From the NCBI RefSeq assembly GCF_024204665.1, contig NZ_CP100355.1, forward strand, positions 372,001 through 436,000: a DNA stretch of 64,000 nucleotides. Direction: 5' to 3'. The notes below the pieces were generated by a model. The model saw nothing but the letters and a program-made list of their open reading frames with translations. It was not told the origin of the DNA and searched no databases. Numbering within the stretch: position 1 is the stretch's first letter; each line of letters starts with the position of its first letter. This document shows positions 49,467-60,078 of the stretch, piece after piece. This DNA is from Natronosalvus rutilus (GTDB lineage: Archaea; Halobacteriota; Halobacteria; Halobacteriales; Natrialbaceae). A program made the translations under genes and the position numbers.

Positions 49467-51113
49467 TCAGCTCGACTTGAGCCCCGCGTCGTGGACCACC
49501 TCCCCGTCGACCAGCGTCATCGCAACGTCGATCTCGTCGATTTGCACCGTCTGATCCCACGGCGACGCCTCGAGAACCGTGATATCCGCCTTCTTGCCGA
49601 CCTCGAGCGTCCCCAGTCGGTCCTCGTCGAACCCGGCGTAGGCCGCGCCCGCGGTGTACGCCCGCAGCGCTGCCGTCACCGAGAGCCGCTGGGCTTCGAC
49701 GGGCGCGTTCACCGCGTGGTGAACCCCCAGCAGCGGATCGAGAGGCATGCAGTCCGAACCGAACGCCAGCGGGACGCCCGCCTCGAGCATCGACCGGTAG
49801 CGGTTCGACCGTTCGCGGCGCTCGACGCCGAGGCGCTGGTCGTAGAGGCCGCCCTCGCCCGCCCACTGGAGGAAGTTCGGCTGGACGGAGGCGACGATGC
49901 CCGCCTCGGCCATCCGCTCGAGGTGGTCGTCGGTCGCGAGTTCGGCGTGCTCGACGCGGTGGCGTGCCGTCTCCGTGTTGGGCGTCGCCTCGAACGCCGA
50001 AATCGTCTCTTCGATGGCTTCGTCACCGATGGCGTGGACGGTGAGCTGGTAGTCGCCCTCGTTGGCGGCTTTCGTGGCGGTTTCCTCGAGTTCGGCGGGG
50101 TCGACGACCCACTGGCCGCGGCCCGCTTCGGGGCTGTCGTCGTTGCTGTCGCCGTCGCCGTCGCCGTCACCGTGGCCGTCGCCCCCACCACCCGGCAGAT
50201 CCGCGTACGGCTCGAACAGCTTCGCCGTCCGGCCGCCGAAACTCCCGTCGGTGAACGACTTGATCCCGCCCATCTCCACGAACTCACTCCCGCCGTTCGT
50301 CGCGAGGCCGGCGTCTAGGAGGCTCTCGAGGTGGTCGCTCCAGTAATCCAGTCGTACCCGGCAGGTCAGTTCGCTCGCGGCCTCGAGGTCCCGGTAGACC
50401 CGCGGGGCGTGGGACTGGCGAACCTTGTCGTGGACCCCGGTCACGCCGAGCGCGTTCGCGTGCTCGAGGGCGGCAGTGACGAGGTCGTGCGTCTCCGCGT
50501 AGTCGGGTTCGATGGCGTCCCAGACGGCCTCGGTCGCTTCCTCGACGACGACGCCGGTCGGCTCGCCGCCCTCGGTTTCGACGTCCGCAGCGGGCATCGA
50601 TCCTGTCAGGCGCTCGAGCGCGACCGAGTTCAGCGACGCGGTGTGCATGTCGACGCGCATCGCGACGACGGGGCGGTCCTCGCTGACGGCGTCCAGATCT
50701 GTCGCGGTGAGATAGCGGTTCTCGGGCCACTCGCTCTCGTCGTAGCCGAACCCGAGGAGCCACTCGCGGTCGCTCGCGTCGTCGGCATGGGTCGCGAGCG
50801 CGTCGAGGGCGCCCTCGAGCGTCTCGGCAGCGGAGAGGTCGGCGTGGACGAGGTACTGGCCCAGATTCTCTACGTGCGTGTGCGCGTCGATAAAGCCCGG
50901 AAGAACGGGGCGGCCCTCGCAGTCGATCACGTCAGTTTCGACGCCCTCGAGGAAGCGGACCTCGTACTCGCGGCCGACGCGGACGATCTCGCCGTCGCGG
51001 ATCGCCAGCGCCTCCGCCGGATCGGGTTCGGGTGCGTCGGGGTCGGTCCCATCTACGTCCGCCAGCGAATAGACGCGGGCGTCGACGAGCACCGTGTCGG
51101 CAGCGTCGGTCAT
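49467..51113 (-). CDS. Amidohydrolase (YtcJ-like, amidohydrolase_3 family)
   Basis: The 548-residue metal-dependent hydrolase has the HxH metal motif GFIDAHTHVENL near residue 80. YDESEWPENRYLTATDLDAVS, the histidines of VHAIGDEAIE and HRVEHAELA, and FGSDCMPLDPLLGVHHAV complete the family pattern. Substrates of this family vary. A Gly/Asp repeat encoded at about 50131-50192 interrupts the barrel. ATG 51113 is the likely start. It converges with the methyltransferase gene. Confidence 0.9.
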   Translation of the reverse strand: MTDAADTVLVDARVYSLADVDGTDPDAPEPDPAEALAIRDGEIVRVGREYEVRFLEGVETDVIDCEGRPVLPGFIDAHTHVENLGQYLVHADLSAAETLEGALDALATHADDASDREWLLGFGYDESEWPENRYLTATDLDAVSEDRPVVAMRVDMHTASLNSVALERLTGSMPAADVETEGGEPTGVVVEEATEAVWDAIEPDYAETHDLVTAALEHANALGVTGVHDKVRQSHAPRVYRDLEAASELTCRVRLDYWSDHLESLLDAGLATNGGSEFVEMGGIKSFTDGSFGGRTAKLFEPYADLPGGGGDGHGDGDGDGDSNDDSPEAGRGQWVVDPAELEETATKAANEGDYQLTVHAIGDEAIEETISAFEATPNTETARHRVEHAELATDDHLERMAEAGIVASVQPNFLQWAGEGGLYDQRLGVERRERSNRYRSMLEAGVPLAFGSDCMPLDPLLGVHHAVNAPVEAQRLSVTAALRAYTAGAAYAGFDEDRLGTLEVGKKADITVLEASPWDQTVQIDEIDVAMTLVDGEVVHDAGLKSS

Positions 51114-51320
51114 GCTCGAGTGCGCGCGCGGAGAGGGCAAAACGGTTGGGAAAGCGGGCGACCTCGTCGCGACCAGCGAGCGGGTCAGAGGAGGTGATGG
51201 GTCACGAGTTCTGGACCGGCTATCGCACGTCGAGCGAGACCAGTTCGTTGGCGACTCGAGTCGAGCGCTCGCGGTGACGAATCAGCAACCCTTAGCACCC
51301 GCCGCCTCGATTCCCCGCAC

Positions 51321-52553
51321 ATGACCGACGCCGAAACCCTCGCCGAGCGCGTCCGGACGGGCGAGTTGCGACTGCACGAACTCGAGGAGCACGCCGACCA
51401 CGATACCGCGGCCGCGGCCCGCCGGGTCTTGCTCGAGGCCGAGACCGACGCCGACCTCGAGACGGTCGGCGACTACGCCTTCGACGCCGAGGTCGCCGAC
51501 TCGGCCATCGAGAACATGATCGGCGCGGCCCAGGTGCCGATGGGCGTCGCCGGCCCCGTCACCGTCGACGGCGGCGCCGCGAACGGGCAGTACCGCCTGC
51601 CGCTGGCGACGAGCGAGGGCGCGCTCCTGGCCTCGGTCAACCGCGGCCTCTCAGTGATCGAGTCGGCCGGCGGCGCGAGCGCCCGCGTGACGAAAAACGG
51701 AATGACCCGCGCTCCCGTGTTTCGCGTCGAGGGCGTCGTCCAGGCCGCCGAGACCGTCGAGTGGGTCGGCGAGAACCTCGAGGCCCTGCGCGAGGCTGCC
51801 GAGTCCACGACGAGTCACGGCGAGTTGCTCGACGTCGAGCCGTACGTCGTCGGCGATTCGGTCTTCCTGCGGTTCGCCTACGACACCAAGGACGCGATGG
51901 GGATGAACATGGCGACGATCGCGACGGGCGAGGCGTGTTCAGTCGTCGAGGAGCACACCCCCGCCTCGCTGGTCGCCCTCTCGGGGAACCTCTGTTCGGA
52001 CAAGAAGCCCGCGGCGATCAACGCCGTCGAGGGCCGCGGTCGCTCGGTCACGGCCGACGTCGTCATCCCCGGCGAGGTCGTCGAGGAGCGTCTGCACACC
52101 ACCGCCGACGCCATCGCGGAGGCCAACACCCGGAAGAACCTGATCGGGAGCGCCAAGGCGGGCAGCCTGGGGTTCAACGCCCACGCGGCCAACGTCGTCG
52201 GCGCGGCCTTCCTCGCGACCGGTCAGGACGAGGCCCAGGTCGTCGAGGGCGCGAACGCGATTACGACGATGGACGCCCGCCCGAGTGAGGACGAGAACGG
52301 CTCGAGCGACCTCTACGCCTCCGTCTCGCTCGCTTCCCTCGAGGTCGGCACCGTCGGCGGCGGCACGAAACTCCCGACCCAGTCGGAGGCGCTCGACGTA
52401 CTGGGCCTGCGCGGGGGCGGCGATCCGGCGGGGAGCAACGCCGACGCGCTCGCGGAGGTCATCGCGGTCGGTGCGCTGGCTGGCGAACTCTCGCTCCTGG
52501 CGGCGCTGGCTTCGCGGCATCTCGCGAGCGCGCACGCGGATCTGGGTCGGTAG
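51321..52553 (+). CDS. hmgA: 3-hydroxy-3-methylglutaryl-CoA reductase
   Basis: This NADPH-dependent enzyme makes mevalonate for the isoprenoid chains of archaeal lipids. The 410-residue class I type protein has ENMIGAAQVPMGVAGP, the Lys motif SDKKPAAINAVEGRGRSVTAD, DAMGMNMATIATGEAC and GTVGGGTKLPTQ. The HAAN segment lies near 295. CCTTAGC about 27 nt before the ATG indicates a leaderless mRNA. Confidence 0.97.
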   Translation: MTDAETLAERVRTGELRLHELEEHADHDTAAAARRVLLEAETDADLETVGDYAFDAEVADSAIENMIGAAQVPMGVAGPVTVDGGAANGQYRLPLATSEGALLASVNRGLSVIESAGGASARVTKNGMTRAPVFRVEGVVQAAETVEWVGENLEALREAAESTTSHGELLDVEPYVVGDSVFLRFAYDTKDAMGMNMATIATGEACSVVEEHTPASLVALSGNLCSDKKPAAINAVEGRGRSVTADVVIPGEVVEERLHTTADAIAEANTRKNLIGSAKAGSLGFNAHAANVVGAAFLATGQDEAQVVEGANAITTMDARPSEDENGSSDLYASVSLASLEVGTVGGGTKLPTQSEALDVLGLRGGGDPAGSNADALAEVIAVGALAGELSLLAALASRHLASAHADLGR

Positions 52554-52602
52554 TCGGACGAAGCGCTTCAGTATTCGGTCGGGATTCTGTTCTCCGCTCG
52601 AG

Positions 52603-54000
52603 TCAGGCGTACGCCTCGAACTCCTCGCCGAAGACGAGGAAGTAACCTGTTCCAACGAGGCCGATGACGGTCGCGATGGTAAAGGCGAGGACCGGATCGC
52701 CGGCCAGGATCGTCTCCCCCGTCAGGGGATTCGACAGTCCCGCCCAGAGGAATCCTCCGAGGGCGGCGCTGGGGATGACGATCACGTTCCGCAGGAGGTA
52801 GTACGCGCCCGAGACTCGCCCCCCGGCGCCCATCTCCGCGGGGCCGACGATCAGCGCCTTGTGGGCCGGCAGACCCGCGAATCGGAGTCCGGAGAAGGCA
52901 AACAGCACCGCGAGGACCCCCGCTGTGGAGAGCGCACCGACCCCGCCCTCGGGCACCGAAATTAGCATGATCGGGAACACCGCGTAAACGAGGAAGCCAA
53001 GCGCGACCACGGGCTTGAGCCCAACGCGCTCGGCGGCTTTCGCGGCCGGAATCATCACCAGCAGGGCGACTGCCATCTCGAGGCTCAGGAGGAGACCGAA
53101 GTACGCCTGTGGGGAGAGCGAGTCGCCGACCCCGGGTACCGAAGTCGGGAGCGCGAGGCCCACCGCGAGAAAGTCGGTGACCACGAGGACGAAGAAGACG
53201 TAGACCATCCCGTTGGCGAATCGGACGAGGGTGTCGCCGACCAGCAGCGGCCGTAGCGGGTCGGGGAGGTTCCGGAGGTCCGCGAGGAGCTGGGAGACCC
53301 CCTCGAACTCCTTGCCGAAGGAGTCATCGCTCGAGTCGTACAGCCGGTGTTGTACAAGGGTCCCGAAGATTCCGAAGGCGACGGCTACGACGAGAATCAC
53401 CTGGAAGGCGAAGATCACCTCGTCGCTGGCGCTGGTGAAGGGGGCGAAGACGATTGCGGCGATCAGCGGGCCGACGAGGAAGGCGGTGCGCCGGAAGCTC
53501 TCGGTGCTGGCGAATCCCGCCGCCAGCTGTGAGGGCGGGACGGCTTGCTTGACGATGGCGTAGGTGGCCCCGAGGCCGAAGGACTTCCAGGCCTGGGCGA
53601 GGATCAGTCCGAGGAAGATACCGACGATGGCGAGATTGGTGGGGCCGACGGCGACGTCGGCGAGGAGGGGCGCCGCGAGCCAGACGCCGAACCCGATGGT
53701 GGCGAGAAGGCCGAACGCGGTGAGCGCGTACCGGGAACCGATACGGTCCGAAATCGCCCCGCCGGGGTAGGGATAGACGGCGCTAATCACGTTCCCAGCG
53801 GTTCCGAAGAGTCCGACGGCGACGCCCGTCGCCCCCAGTGCGACCATGTACTCGGCCATGTAGCGACTCGTCATCTGGAAGCTCAGGCTGAACGCGAACA
53901 TGGCGAGTGAGAGGACGATCACGTCCCGCTCGAGGGCGAAGAACTGGCGCCAGGCGTCGAGCGGGTCGGCCGCGTCCGCCTGCGAGTCCTCGAGGCTCAT
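52603..54000 (-). CDS. MFS transporter
   Basis: This is a 465-residue carrier with about twelve transmembrane segments. The MFS loop motif GGAISDRIGSRYAL lies between helices 2 and 3, and a related AAKAAERVGLKP loop lies in the second half. A cytoplasmic charged loop (DSSDDSFGKEFEGVSQLLADLRN) is between helices 6 and 7. The substrate cannot be inferred. It is divergent from the desuccinylase-like gene. Confidence 0.9.
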   Translation of the reverse strand: MSLEDSQADAADPLDAWRQFFALERDVIVLSLAMFAFSLSFQMTSRYMAEYMVALGATGVAVGLFGTAGNVISAVYPYPGGAISDRIGSRYALTAFGLLATIGFGVWLAAPLLADVAVGPTNLAIVGIFLGLILAQAWKSFGLGATYAIVKQAVPPSQLAAGFASTESFRRTAFLVGPLIAAIVFAPFTSASDEVIFAFQVILVVAVAFGIFGTLVQHRLYDSSDDSFGKEFEGVSQLLADLRNLPDPLRPLLVGDTLVRFANGMVYVFFVLVVTDFLAVGLALPTSVPGVGDSLSPQAYFGLLLSLEMAVALLVMIPAAKAAERVGLKPVVALGFLVYAVFPIMLISVPEGGVGALSTAGVLAVLFAFSGLRFAGLPAHKALIVGPAEMGAGGRVSGAYYLLRNVIVIPSAALGGFLWAGLSNPLTGETILAGDPVLAFTIATVIGLVGTGYFLVFGEEFEAYA

Positions 54001-54139
54001 ACGGTCACGGTTCTGGCTCTACCGACAAGGACATTTCCGTCCCGACGAGTCGAACGCCGCGCACGCGAGGCGTCACGCCGTCTCCCGCCCGCATCGAAAG
54101 ACCGAACCAGTAAAGGCAGGCGGGCGCTTCGTCGGGCAC

Positions 54140-55105
54140 ATGACGACGACGCTCGGGACGGCGAGCGCGTCACCCGGTGAGATCGACACGGGCCGACTCG
54201 AGGTCGGCGAAACCCGAGACGGCAGCCCGTTCGGCCTCCCGGTCGCCGTGATCAACGGCGCCGAACCGGGGAAGACGCTCTACGTGCAGGCAGCCAGTGA
54301 CGGCGACGAGTTGAACGGCGTCGGCGTGCTCAGCCGCGCCGTTCCACGGATCGATCCTACCGAACTGTCGGGAACCATCCTGGCCGTGGGACTGGTCAAC
54401 TACCACGCCTTCCAGGTGGCCGAGCACCGAAACCCGATCGACGACACGAAGATGAACCGGACCTACCCCGGCAACGAGTCGGGCACCTCGAGCGAGCGTA
54501 TCGCCCACGCCACCTTCCAGATCGCCCGCGAGGCCGACCTCATCGTGGACCTCCACCAGGGGTCGACCAGCCGCATGATCGACGAGGTGCGGGTCCGCTG
54601 TGGCCACCGCCACCGCCTCCACGAGTCGTGCCTCGAACTCGCGCGCGTGTTCGCCCTCGAATGCGGGCACATTCTCGACCAGAAGGGGCCGGAGGGACAA
54701 CTCGCCCGCGCGGCGCCGAACGAGGGTATCCCGACCATCGACCCCGAACTCGGCGGAGCCGTCGGCTGGGACGAGGGCAGTATCGAGAAGGGCGTCGCGG
54801 GGCTGTTCAACGTCCTCCGGTACTACGGGTTCCTCGAGGACGAGGGCGAACTCGTCGAGCAGACGCGAGCGACCGGGTTCGACCAGTACGGGTCGCCGGT
54901 CGGCGGCCTCGTCCGCTTCGAGCCGTCGCTGGGCGAGCGCGTCGCGGCCGGCGACACCCTCTTCGAGGTGACGACGCCCTTCGGCGAGTCGAAGGCGACC
55001 GTGACGGCCGACAACGACGGCATCTTCTGGCGGAGTCGGCGCCTCCCGCAGGTCGCGACCGGCGAGTACGTCTGCTCGGTCGGGACCGACCTCGAGGTGA
55101 TCTGA
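54140..55105 (+). CDS. Succinylglutamate desuccinylase/aspartoacylase family protein
   Basis: This is a zinc carboxypeptidase-fold enzyme of 321 residues. It starts MTTTLGTASASPGEIDTGRLEVG, with AASDGDELNGVGVLSRA, NPIDDTKMNRTYPG (N-x-R substrate residues) and ADLIVDLHQG with metal ligands. The C-terminal beta domain resembles a barrel-sandwich hybrid (GGLVRFEPSLGERVAAGDTLFEV). The family removes acyl groups from amino acids. AGTAAAGG about 28 nt before ATG 54140 supports that start. The next gene begins two bases after its stop. Confidence 0.88.
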   Translation: MTTTLGTASASPGEIDTGRLEVGETRDGSPFGLPVAVINGAEPGKTLYVQAASDGDELNGVGVLSRAVPRIDPTELSGTILAVGLVNYHAFQVAEHRNPIDDTKMNRTYPGNESGTSSERIAHATFQIAREADLIVDLHQGSTSRMIDEVRVRCGHRHRLHESCLELARVFALECGHILDQKGPEGQLARAAPNEGIPTIDPELGGAVGWDEGSIEKGVAGLFNVLRYYGFLEDEGELVEQTRATGFDQYGSPVGGLVRFEPSLGERVAAGDTLFEVTTPFGESKATVTADNDGIFWRSRRLPQVATGEYVCSVGTDLEVI

Positions 55106-55106
55106 C

Positions 55107-56216
55107 GTGGGTACACCAAGCGACCTCGTCTGTCCCGATTGCGGGGCCGAGTACGCCGCCGGCCCGGACGAACCCTGGCGCTGTACCTGCGGACACGGCC
55201 TCGAGTTCGCGGCTCGCCCCCACCCCGAGGGGAACCCGTTGCCGCTCTCCCAGCTCGACACCACCGAGGGGCTGTGGACGTTCTTCGAGTTCCTCCCCAT
55301 CGAGAAACACGTCACGTTCCACGAGGGGTTCACCCCGCTCGTCGACGCTCCCGAGTGGGACGCCCAGTTCAAACTCGAGTACGTCTTTCCCACCGGTTCG
55401 TTCAAGGATCGCGGTGCGACGACGACCCTCTCGCGCGCGGTCGAACTCGGCGTCGAGAAGGTCGTCGAGGACTCCTCGGGCAACGCCGGGGCGGCCATCG
55501 CGACCTACGCGGCGAGAGCCGGCCTCGAGGCCGACATCTACGTCCCGGCGGACGTCAAGCAGTCGAAGCTGATGGCGATCCAGCGTGTCGACGCACGCCC
55601 TGTCCGCGTCGAAGGGAGTCGCGAGGACGTCACGGCAGCCTGTCTCGACGCCGTCGAGAGTGGTGAGGGGTGGTACGCCTCCCACGCCTGGAACCCGGCG
55701 TTCTACGCAGGGACGATGACCTTCGCGTTCGAAATCGCCGCCCAGCGCGGGTGGACCGTCCCGGACGCGCTCGTGCTCCCGATCGGCCACGGGACGCTCT
55801 TCTTGGGCGCCTACCGGGGATTCAAGTTGCTCAACGACGCCGGGATCGTCGAGTCGATGCCCCGCCTGCTGGGCGCCCAGGCGGCGGGCTACGCGCCCAT
55901 CGTCGCCGCCCTCGGCGGCGACACCACCGGCGAGGACGGGGAACGAACCGACATCGCCGACGGCATCCAGATCGCCGAACCCGCCCGCGGCACCCAGATC
56001 CTCGAGGCCATCGAGGCGACCGACGGCGACGCCATCGCCCTGGGGAGCAACGTCCTGGAGACGACCCTGGATCGGCTCCACCGGAACGGCTACTACGTCG
56101 AGCCGACGTGCGCGGCGGCCCCGGCGGCCCTCCGCCGGTACCGCGAGGCGGGCGTCCTGGACGACGACGATGACGTGGTCGTCCCGCTCACGGGAAGCGG
56201 CCTGAAGACGATGTAG
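55107..56216 (+). CDS. thrC: Threonine synthase-like PLP-dependent enzyme
   Basis: The 369-residue protein has an N-terminal zinc ribbon (CPDCGAEY and CTCGHG) as in archaeal threonine synthases. The PLP lysine is in FPTGSFKDRGATTTLSRAVELG. DSSGNAGAAIATYAARAG and the phosphate-binding PIGHGTLFLGAYRG follow. It starts with GTG two bases after the desuccinylase-like stop, so the two are co-translated. Haloarchaea have several such paralogues, so true threonine synthase activity is likely but not certain. The following 56217-56379 has no gene, only short repeated GGGTACCTG words. Confidence 0.8.
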   Translation: MGTPSDLVCPDCGAEYAAGPDEPWRCTCGHGLEFAARPHPEGNPLPLSQLDTTEGLWTFFEFLPIEKHVTFHEGFTPLVDAPEWDAQFKLEYVFPTGSFKDRGATTTLSRAVELGVEKVVEDSSGNAGAAIATYAARAGLEADIYVPADVKQSKLMAIQRVDARPVRVEGSREDVTAACLDAVESGEGWYASHAWNPAFYAGTMTFAFEIAAQRGWTVPDALVLPIGHGTLFLGAYRGFKLLNDAGIVESMPRLLGAQAAGYAPIVAALGGDTTGEDGERTDIADGIQIAEPARGTQILEAIEATDGDAIALGSNVLETTLDRLHRNGYYVEPTCAAAPAALRRYREAGVLDDDDDVVVPLTGSGLKTM

Positions 56217-56379
56217 GCCTGGGTACCTGTGCCCTCGAGTGTCCGAGTCCCCGGGTGTCTGGGTACCTGAGGACCAGCAACTGTCGACTAGCCAGACAAC
56301 GTCACGCTCGATCGTTCCCACGAGATGGGAACCGACGCGAGAGTCAGTATCGAGCGACTCCTGAGAAACGGAGATAGAC

Positions 56380-56616
56380 ATGGGGAGCCACTACAGGCCG
56401 GTCGATGGGGAATCGCCGACGCTCGCGGTCGTCCAGGCCGTTGCGACCGCTGCGGGTCGACAGCCAGAGGACCTCGAGCCGCTGTACGACTCCATCGATG
56501 GGGGTGCGTTGGACGGGGTTCTCGAGGGTGGTGGCGACGTTCGCGTCCGGTTCGAGTTCGCGGGCTTCGACGTCGATGTGACGCTGGAAGAGGTTCGCCT
56601 GACCGAGCGGGCATAG
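56380..56616 (+). CDS. HalOD1 domain protein
   Basis: The 78-residue protein is one HalOD1 output domain: SPTLAVVQAVATAAGRQPEDLEPLYDSIDGGALDGVL and VRFEFAGFDVDVTLEEVRL. The domain is common in haloarchaeal signalling, alone or at the end of receiver proteins. No partner is adjacent, and its binding target is unknown. Confidence 0.85.
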   Translation: MGSHYRPVDGESPTLAVVQAVATAAGRQPEDLEPLYDSIDGGALDGVLEGGGDVRVRFEFAGFDVDVTLEEVRLTERA

Positions 56617-56675
56617 CCTCGAAGCCCTCGCGAGCGACGATACCACTTTGAGGGTGCCCCTCGAGTGTCCACGTG

Positions 56676-56888
56676 ATGACGGATTCAGACGAGGCCCGCG
56701 TTCCGGTGGAGTGTTCCGCGTGCGAGACGCGAACCCGCGTGCCGCTGTCGGAACTCGCCGAATCGATCGAGCGCCACAACGAGACCGTTCACGACGGCGA
56801 ACCGATCGCGGAGGTCGACCCGGACCTCAAGGCGCAACTGGCCGACCTCGTGGTCGAGGACCTGGGGTTGCTCGAGGACGAGGGCTGA
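56676..56888 (+). CDS. Small C2H2-like zinc-binding protein
   Basis: The 70-residue acidic protein begins [28 protein letters not shown] CxxC pair is followed about 20 residues later by His-x4-His ([10 protein letters not shown]), a C2H2-type zinc site. The C-terminal half is helical and acidic ([17 protein letters not shown]). ATG 56676 is used; a GTG lies one codon upstream. It precedes pyrG by 76 nt. Function unknown. Confidence 0.7.
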   Translation: MTDSDEARVPVECSACETRTRVPLSELAESIERHNETVHDGEPIAEVDPDLKAQLADLVVEDLGLLEDEG

Positions 56889-56964
56889 TCGGCGACGACT
56901 GCCAGTCCGTGCCGCGGCAGGTCCGTCCCGAAATGGTTTTGATCCCCTCACCCGGACACTCGGT

Positions 56965-58650
56965 ATGCCGACGGAACCGGACACCCAATACGACTCCTCG
57001 CTGGGGAGCAAGTTCATTTTCGTCACCGGCGGGGTGATGTCAGGTCTCGGGAAGGGGATCACGGCCGCGAGCACCGGCCGGCTCCTGAAGAACGCGGGCT
57101 TCGACGTCACCGCGGTCAAGATCGACCCGTACCTGAACGTCGACGCCGGGACGATGAACCCCTACCAGCACGGGGAAGTGTACGTCCTCAAGGACGGCGG
57201 CGAGGTCGACCTCGACCTCGGGAACTACGAGCGCTTCCTTGGGATCGACATGCACTCCGATCACAACGTCACGACGGGCAAGACCTACAAGCACGTGATC
57301 GAGAAGGAGCGCGCGGGCGACTACCTCGGGAAGACGGTCCAGATCATCCCGCACATCACCGACGACATCAAGCGGCGCATCCGCGAGGCCGCCGAGGGAA
57401 CCGACGTCTGCCTCGTCGAGGTCGGCGGCACCGTCGGAGACATCGAGGGGATGCCCTACCTCGAGGCCCTGCGCCAGTTCGCCCACGAGGAACCTGAGGA
57501 GAACGTCCTGTTCGTCCACGTGACCCTGGTTCCGTACTCGAAAAACGGCGAGCAGAAGACGAAGCCGACCCAGCACTCGGTGAAGGAGGTTCGATCGATC
57601 GGCCTCCAGCCGGACGTGATCGTCGGCCGTTCGGACGACAAACTCGAGCCCAGTACCAAAGAGAAGATCGCACTCTTCTGTGACATTCCCACCGAGGCCG
57701 TCTTCTCGAACCCCGACGTCGAGGACGTCTACCACGTCCCGCTGGCCGTCGAGGAAGAAGGCCTCGACGAGTACGTCCTCGAGCACTTCGACCTGGCCGA
57801 CGAGGCGCTCCCGCCCGCCGAGCGTACTCGCGAGTGGCGCGAGGTCGTCACCACCGAGAAGACCGAGTCGGTCGACATCGCGCTGGTCGGCAAGTACGAC
57901 CTCGAGGACGCCTACATGTCGATCCACGAGTCGCTGAAACACGCCGGGTTCGAACTCGGCGCCGAGGTTAACGTCGAGTGGGTGTTCGCCGACGACCTCG
58001 CTGACGGCCACGACGGCCAGCTCGAGGGCGTCGACGGCGTCATCGTCCCTGGCGGGTTCGGAATGCGCGGCACCGAAGGCAAGATCGAGGCGATTCGGTA
58101 CGCCCGCGAGCACAACGTGGCCTTCCTCGGCCTCTGTCTGGGCTTCCAGATGGCCGTCGTCGAGTACGCCCGCCACGTCCTCGGCCTCGAGGGCGCACAC
58201 TCGACGGAGATGGACGCGGAGACGCCCCACCCCGTCATCGACATCCTGCCCGAACAGTACGAGGTCGAGAACCTGGGCGGAACGATGCGCCTGGGCGAAC
58301 ACACGACCGTCATCGAACCCGAGACGCTCGCTTACGACCTCTACCAGGATACGTCGTGTCAGGAGCGCCACCGCCACCGCTACGAGGTCAACCCCGAGTA
58401 CTTCGAGGCGTTCGCGGACGAACCCCTGACCTTCTCGGGGACTGCGGGTAACCGAATGGAGATCCTCGAACTCGAGGGCCACCCGTTCTTCCTCGGGACG
58501 CAGTACCACCCCGAGTACAGTTCGCGACCGGGCGACCCGAGCCCGCCGTTCGTGGGGTTGGTCGAGAGCGTACTCGAGGCGGGTCGAACGGACGGCGGAG
58601 ACGTACCGAGCGGTGCAGGCGACGCAGACGAAACCGAGGTGACTCACTGA
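56965..58650 (+). CDS. pyrG: CTP synthase
   Basis: It aminates UTP to CTP using glutamine. The 561-residue protein has the synthetase domain with [40 protein letters not shown] and [10 protein letters not shown]. The glutaminase domain has the catalytic Cys in [10 protein letters not shown] and [20 protein letters not shown]-like TTTTGAT lies about 26 nt before the ATG. The stop overlaps the guaA subunit B start by one base. Confidence 0.97.
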   Translation: MPTEPDTQYDSSLGSKFIFVTGGVMSGLGKGITAASTGRLLKNAGFDVTAVKIDPYLNVDAGTMNPYQHGEVYVLKDGGEVDLDLGNYERFLGIDMHSDHNVTTGKTYKHVIEKERAGDYLGKTVQIIPHITDDIKRRIREAAEGTDVCLVEVGGTVGDIEGMPYLEALRQFAHEEPEENVLFVHVTLVPYSKNGEQKTKPTQHSVKEVRSIGLQPDVIVGRSDDKLEPSTKEKIALFCDIPTEAVFSNPDVEDVYHVPLAVEEEGLDEYVLEHFDLADEALPPAERTREWREVVTTEKTESVDIALVGKYDLEDAYMSIHESLKHAGFELGAEVNVEWVFADDLADGHDGQLEGVDGVIVPGGFGMRGTEGKIEAIRYAREHNVAFLGLCLGFQMAVVEYARHVLGLEGAHSTEMDAETPHPVIDILPEQYEVENLGGTMRLGEHTTVIEPETLAYDLYQDTSCQERHRHRYEVNPEYFEAFADEPLTFSGTAGNRMEILELEGHPFFLGTQYHPEYSSRPGDPSPPFVGLVESVLEAGRTDGGDVPSGAGDADETEVTH

Positions 58651-59567
58651 TGGTCGACACCGACACCTTCGTTCCCGAAGCAGTCGCAGAGATCGAGGAC
58701 GAAATCGGCGATGCGAACGCCGTCATCGCCCTCTCGGGCGGCGTCGACTCCTCGGTGGCCGCCGCACTGGCCTACGAGGCCATCGGCGACCGACTCACGC
58801 CGGTCTACGTCGACACCGGCCTGATGCGCAAGGGCGAGACCGACCAGATCCGCGAGACGTTCTCGTTCATGGAGAGTCTCGAGATCGTCGACGCGAAAGA
58901 CCGCTTCCTCGAGGCGCTCGCCGGCGTCACTGATCCCGAGGAGAAGCGCAAAATCATCGGCGAGCAGTTCATCCGCGAGTTCGAGCGCGAGGCCCTCGAG
59001 GCCGACGCCGACTACCTCGTCCAGGGGACGATCTACCCCGACCGGATCGAGAGCGAGGGTGGGATCAAGTCCCACCACAACGTCGGCGGCCTCCCCGAAG
59101 TCGTCGATTTCGACGGCATCGTCGAACCCGTTCGCGACCTCTACAAGGACGAGGTTCGCGAGGTCGCCCGCCACCTCGGCCTCGACGAACTGGTGGCCGA
59201 GCGGATGCCCTTCCCCGGTCCCGGTCTCGCCGTCCGCGTCATCGGCGAGGTCACCGAGGAGAAACTCGAGGTCGCCCGCGACGCCTGTCACGTCGTCGAG
59301 GAGGAACTCGAGGAGTACGACCCCTGGCAGGCCCTCGCCGCGGTCATCGGCAAGGCGACGGGCGTCAAGGGCGACAACCGCGTCCACGGCTGGGTGGTCT
59401 CTGTGCGGTCGGTCGACTCGCGAGACGGGATGACCGCTCGCGCCCAGGAACTCGACTGGGAGACGCTCCAGCGCATCCAGTCGCGAATCACCGGGCAAAA
59501 CGAGAACGTCGCACGCGTCGTCTACGACGTGACGCACAAGCCGCCGGCGACGATCGAGTACGAGTAA
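58650..59567 (+). CDS. guaAB: GMP synthase subunit B (ATP pyrophosphatase)
   Basis: It adenylates XMP and aminates it to GMP with ammonia from a separate glutaminase subunit, as usual in archaea. The 305-residue protein has the PP-loop [21 protein letters not shown], then [18 protein letters not shown] and the C-terminal dimerisation domain ending [13 protein letters not shown]. Subunit A is not in the window. The TGATG overlap with pyrG links the two nucleotide amination steps. Confidence 0.96.
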   Translation: MVDTDTFVPEAVAEIEDEIGDANAVIALSGGVDSSVAAALAYEAIGDRLTPVYVDTGLMRKGETDQIRETFSFMESLEIVDAKDRFLEALAGVTDPEEKRKIIGEQFIREFEREALEADADYLVQGTIYPDRIESEGGIKSHHNVGGLPEVVDFDGIVEPVRDLYKDEVREVARHLGLDELVAERMPFPGPGLAVRVIGEVTEEKLEVARDACHVVEEELEEYDPWQALAAVIGKATGVKGDNRVHGWVVSVRSVDSRDGMTARAQELDWETLQRIQSRITGQNENVARVVYDVTHKPPATIEYE

Positions 59568-59673
59568 CGGCGGCCGCGGTTCCGGAGTCGTCAACTCGAA
59601 CAATCGGTTTTCGCGGCTCGAGCGACGACCCGTACGCTCCGCGAACGGAGCGTTCGTACATCGGTGCTCGCTC

Positions 59674-60078
59674 CTACGACTGTTCGTCCGACTCGAGCAC
59701 CGATTCGTACAGGTCGAGACGCCACGTCGGGACGACGAGTTCCTCCGTTTGATTGTAGACGAGGAGCCCGTACTCCTCGAGCAGCGGGAGGTGCGTCCGA
59801 CGCAGGGAGACGTGGACGCGCTGGCGGAGCTGGTGAATCGACGTCTCGACCGTCGGCTCGTGTTCGTCGTCGGCGAGCCAGCCGATCAGGGTGTGGACGT
59901 CGAGTGCCGTCCCCGCATCGAGCAGGTGCTCGAGGAGCGTCCGGCGACGGTCCGACGACAGCACGCGAGTGACCTCGGTACGAGCGAGAGTGTCGCGATT
60001 GCCAGCGCCAGGGTGCGTAGCGGCGGTCGTGCCGCGACCGCTCGAGTTCGCCGTCTTGGTCGGGACGCGGAACGTCAT
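59674..60078 (-). CDS. DUF7344-type winged-helix protein
   Basis: The 134-residue protein has an N-terminal Ser/Thr-rich tail, then a helical DNA-binding-like domain: LSSDRRRTLLEHLLDAG, ETSIHQLRQRVHVSLRRTHLPLLEEYGLLVYNQTEELVVP. The H-x2-H-L-P-x-L-x-x-x-G-x-V/L-x-Y pattern is that of the haloarchaeal wHTH family. ATG 60078 is supported by TTTATACC about 30 nt upstream. It probably regulates genes elsewhere. Confidence 0.85.
   Translation of the reverse strand: MTFRVPTKTANSSGRGTTAATHPGAGNRDTLARTEVTRVLSSDRRRTLLEHLLDAGTALDVHTLIGWLADDEHEPTVETSIHQLRQRVHVSLRRTHLPLLEEYGLLVYNQTEELVVPTWRLDLYESVLESDEQS

Noticed and set aside
57040-58647. 535-residue open frame antisense to pyrG
   Set aside because: Shadow of CTP synthase; Leu/Val/Asp-rich with no recognisable domain.
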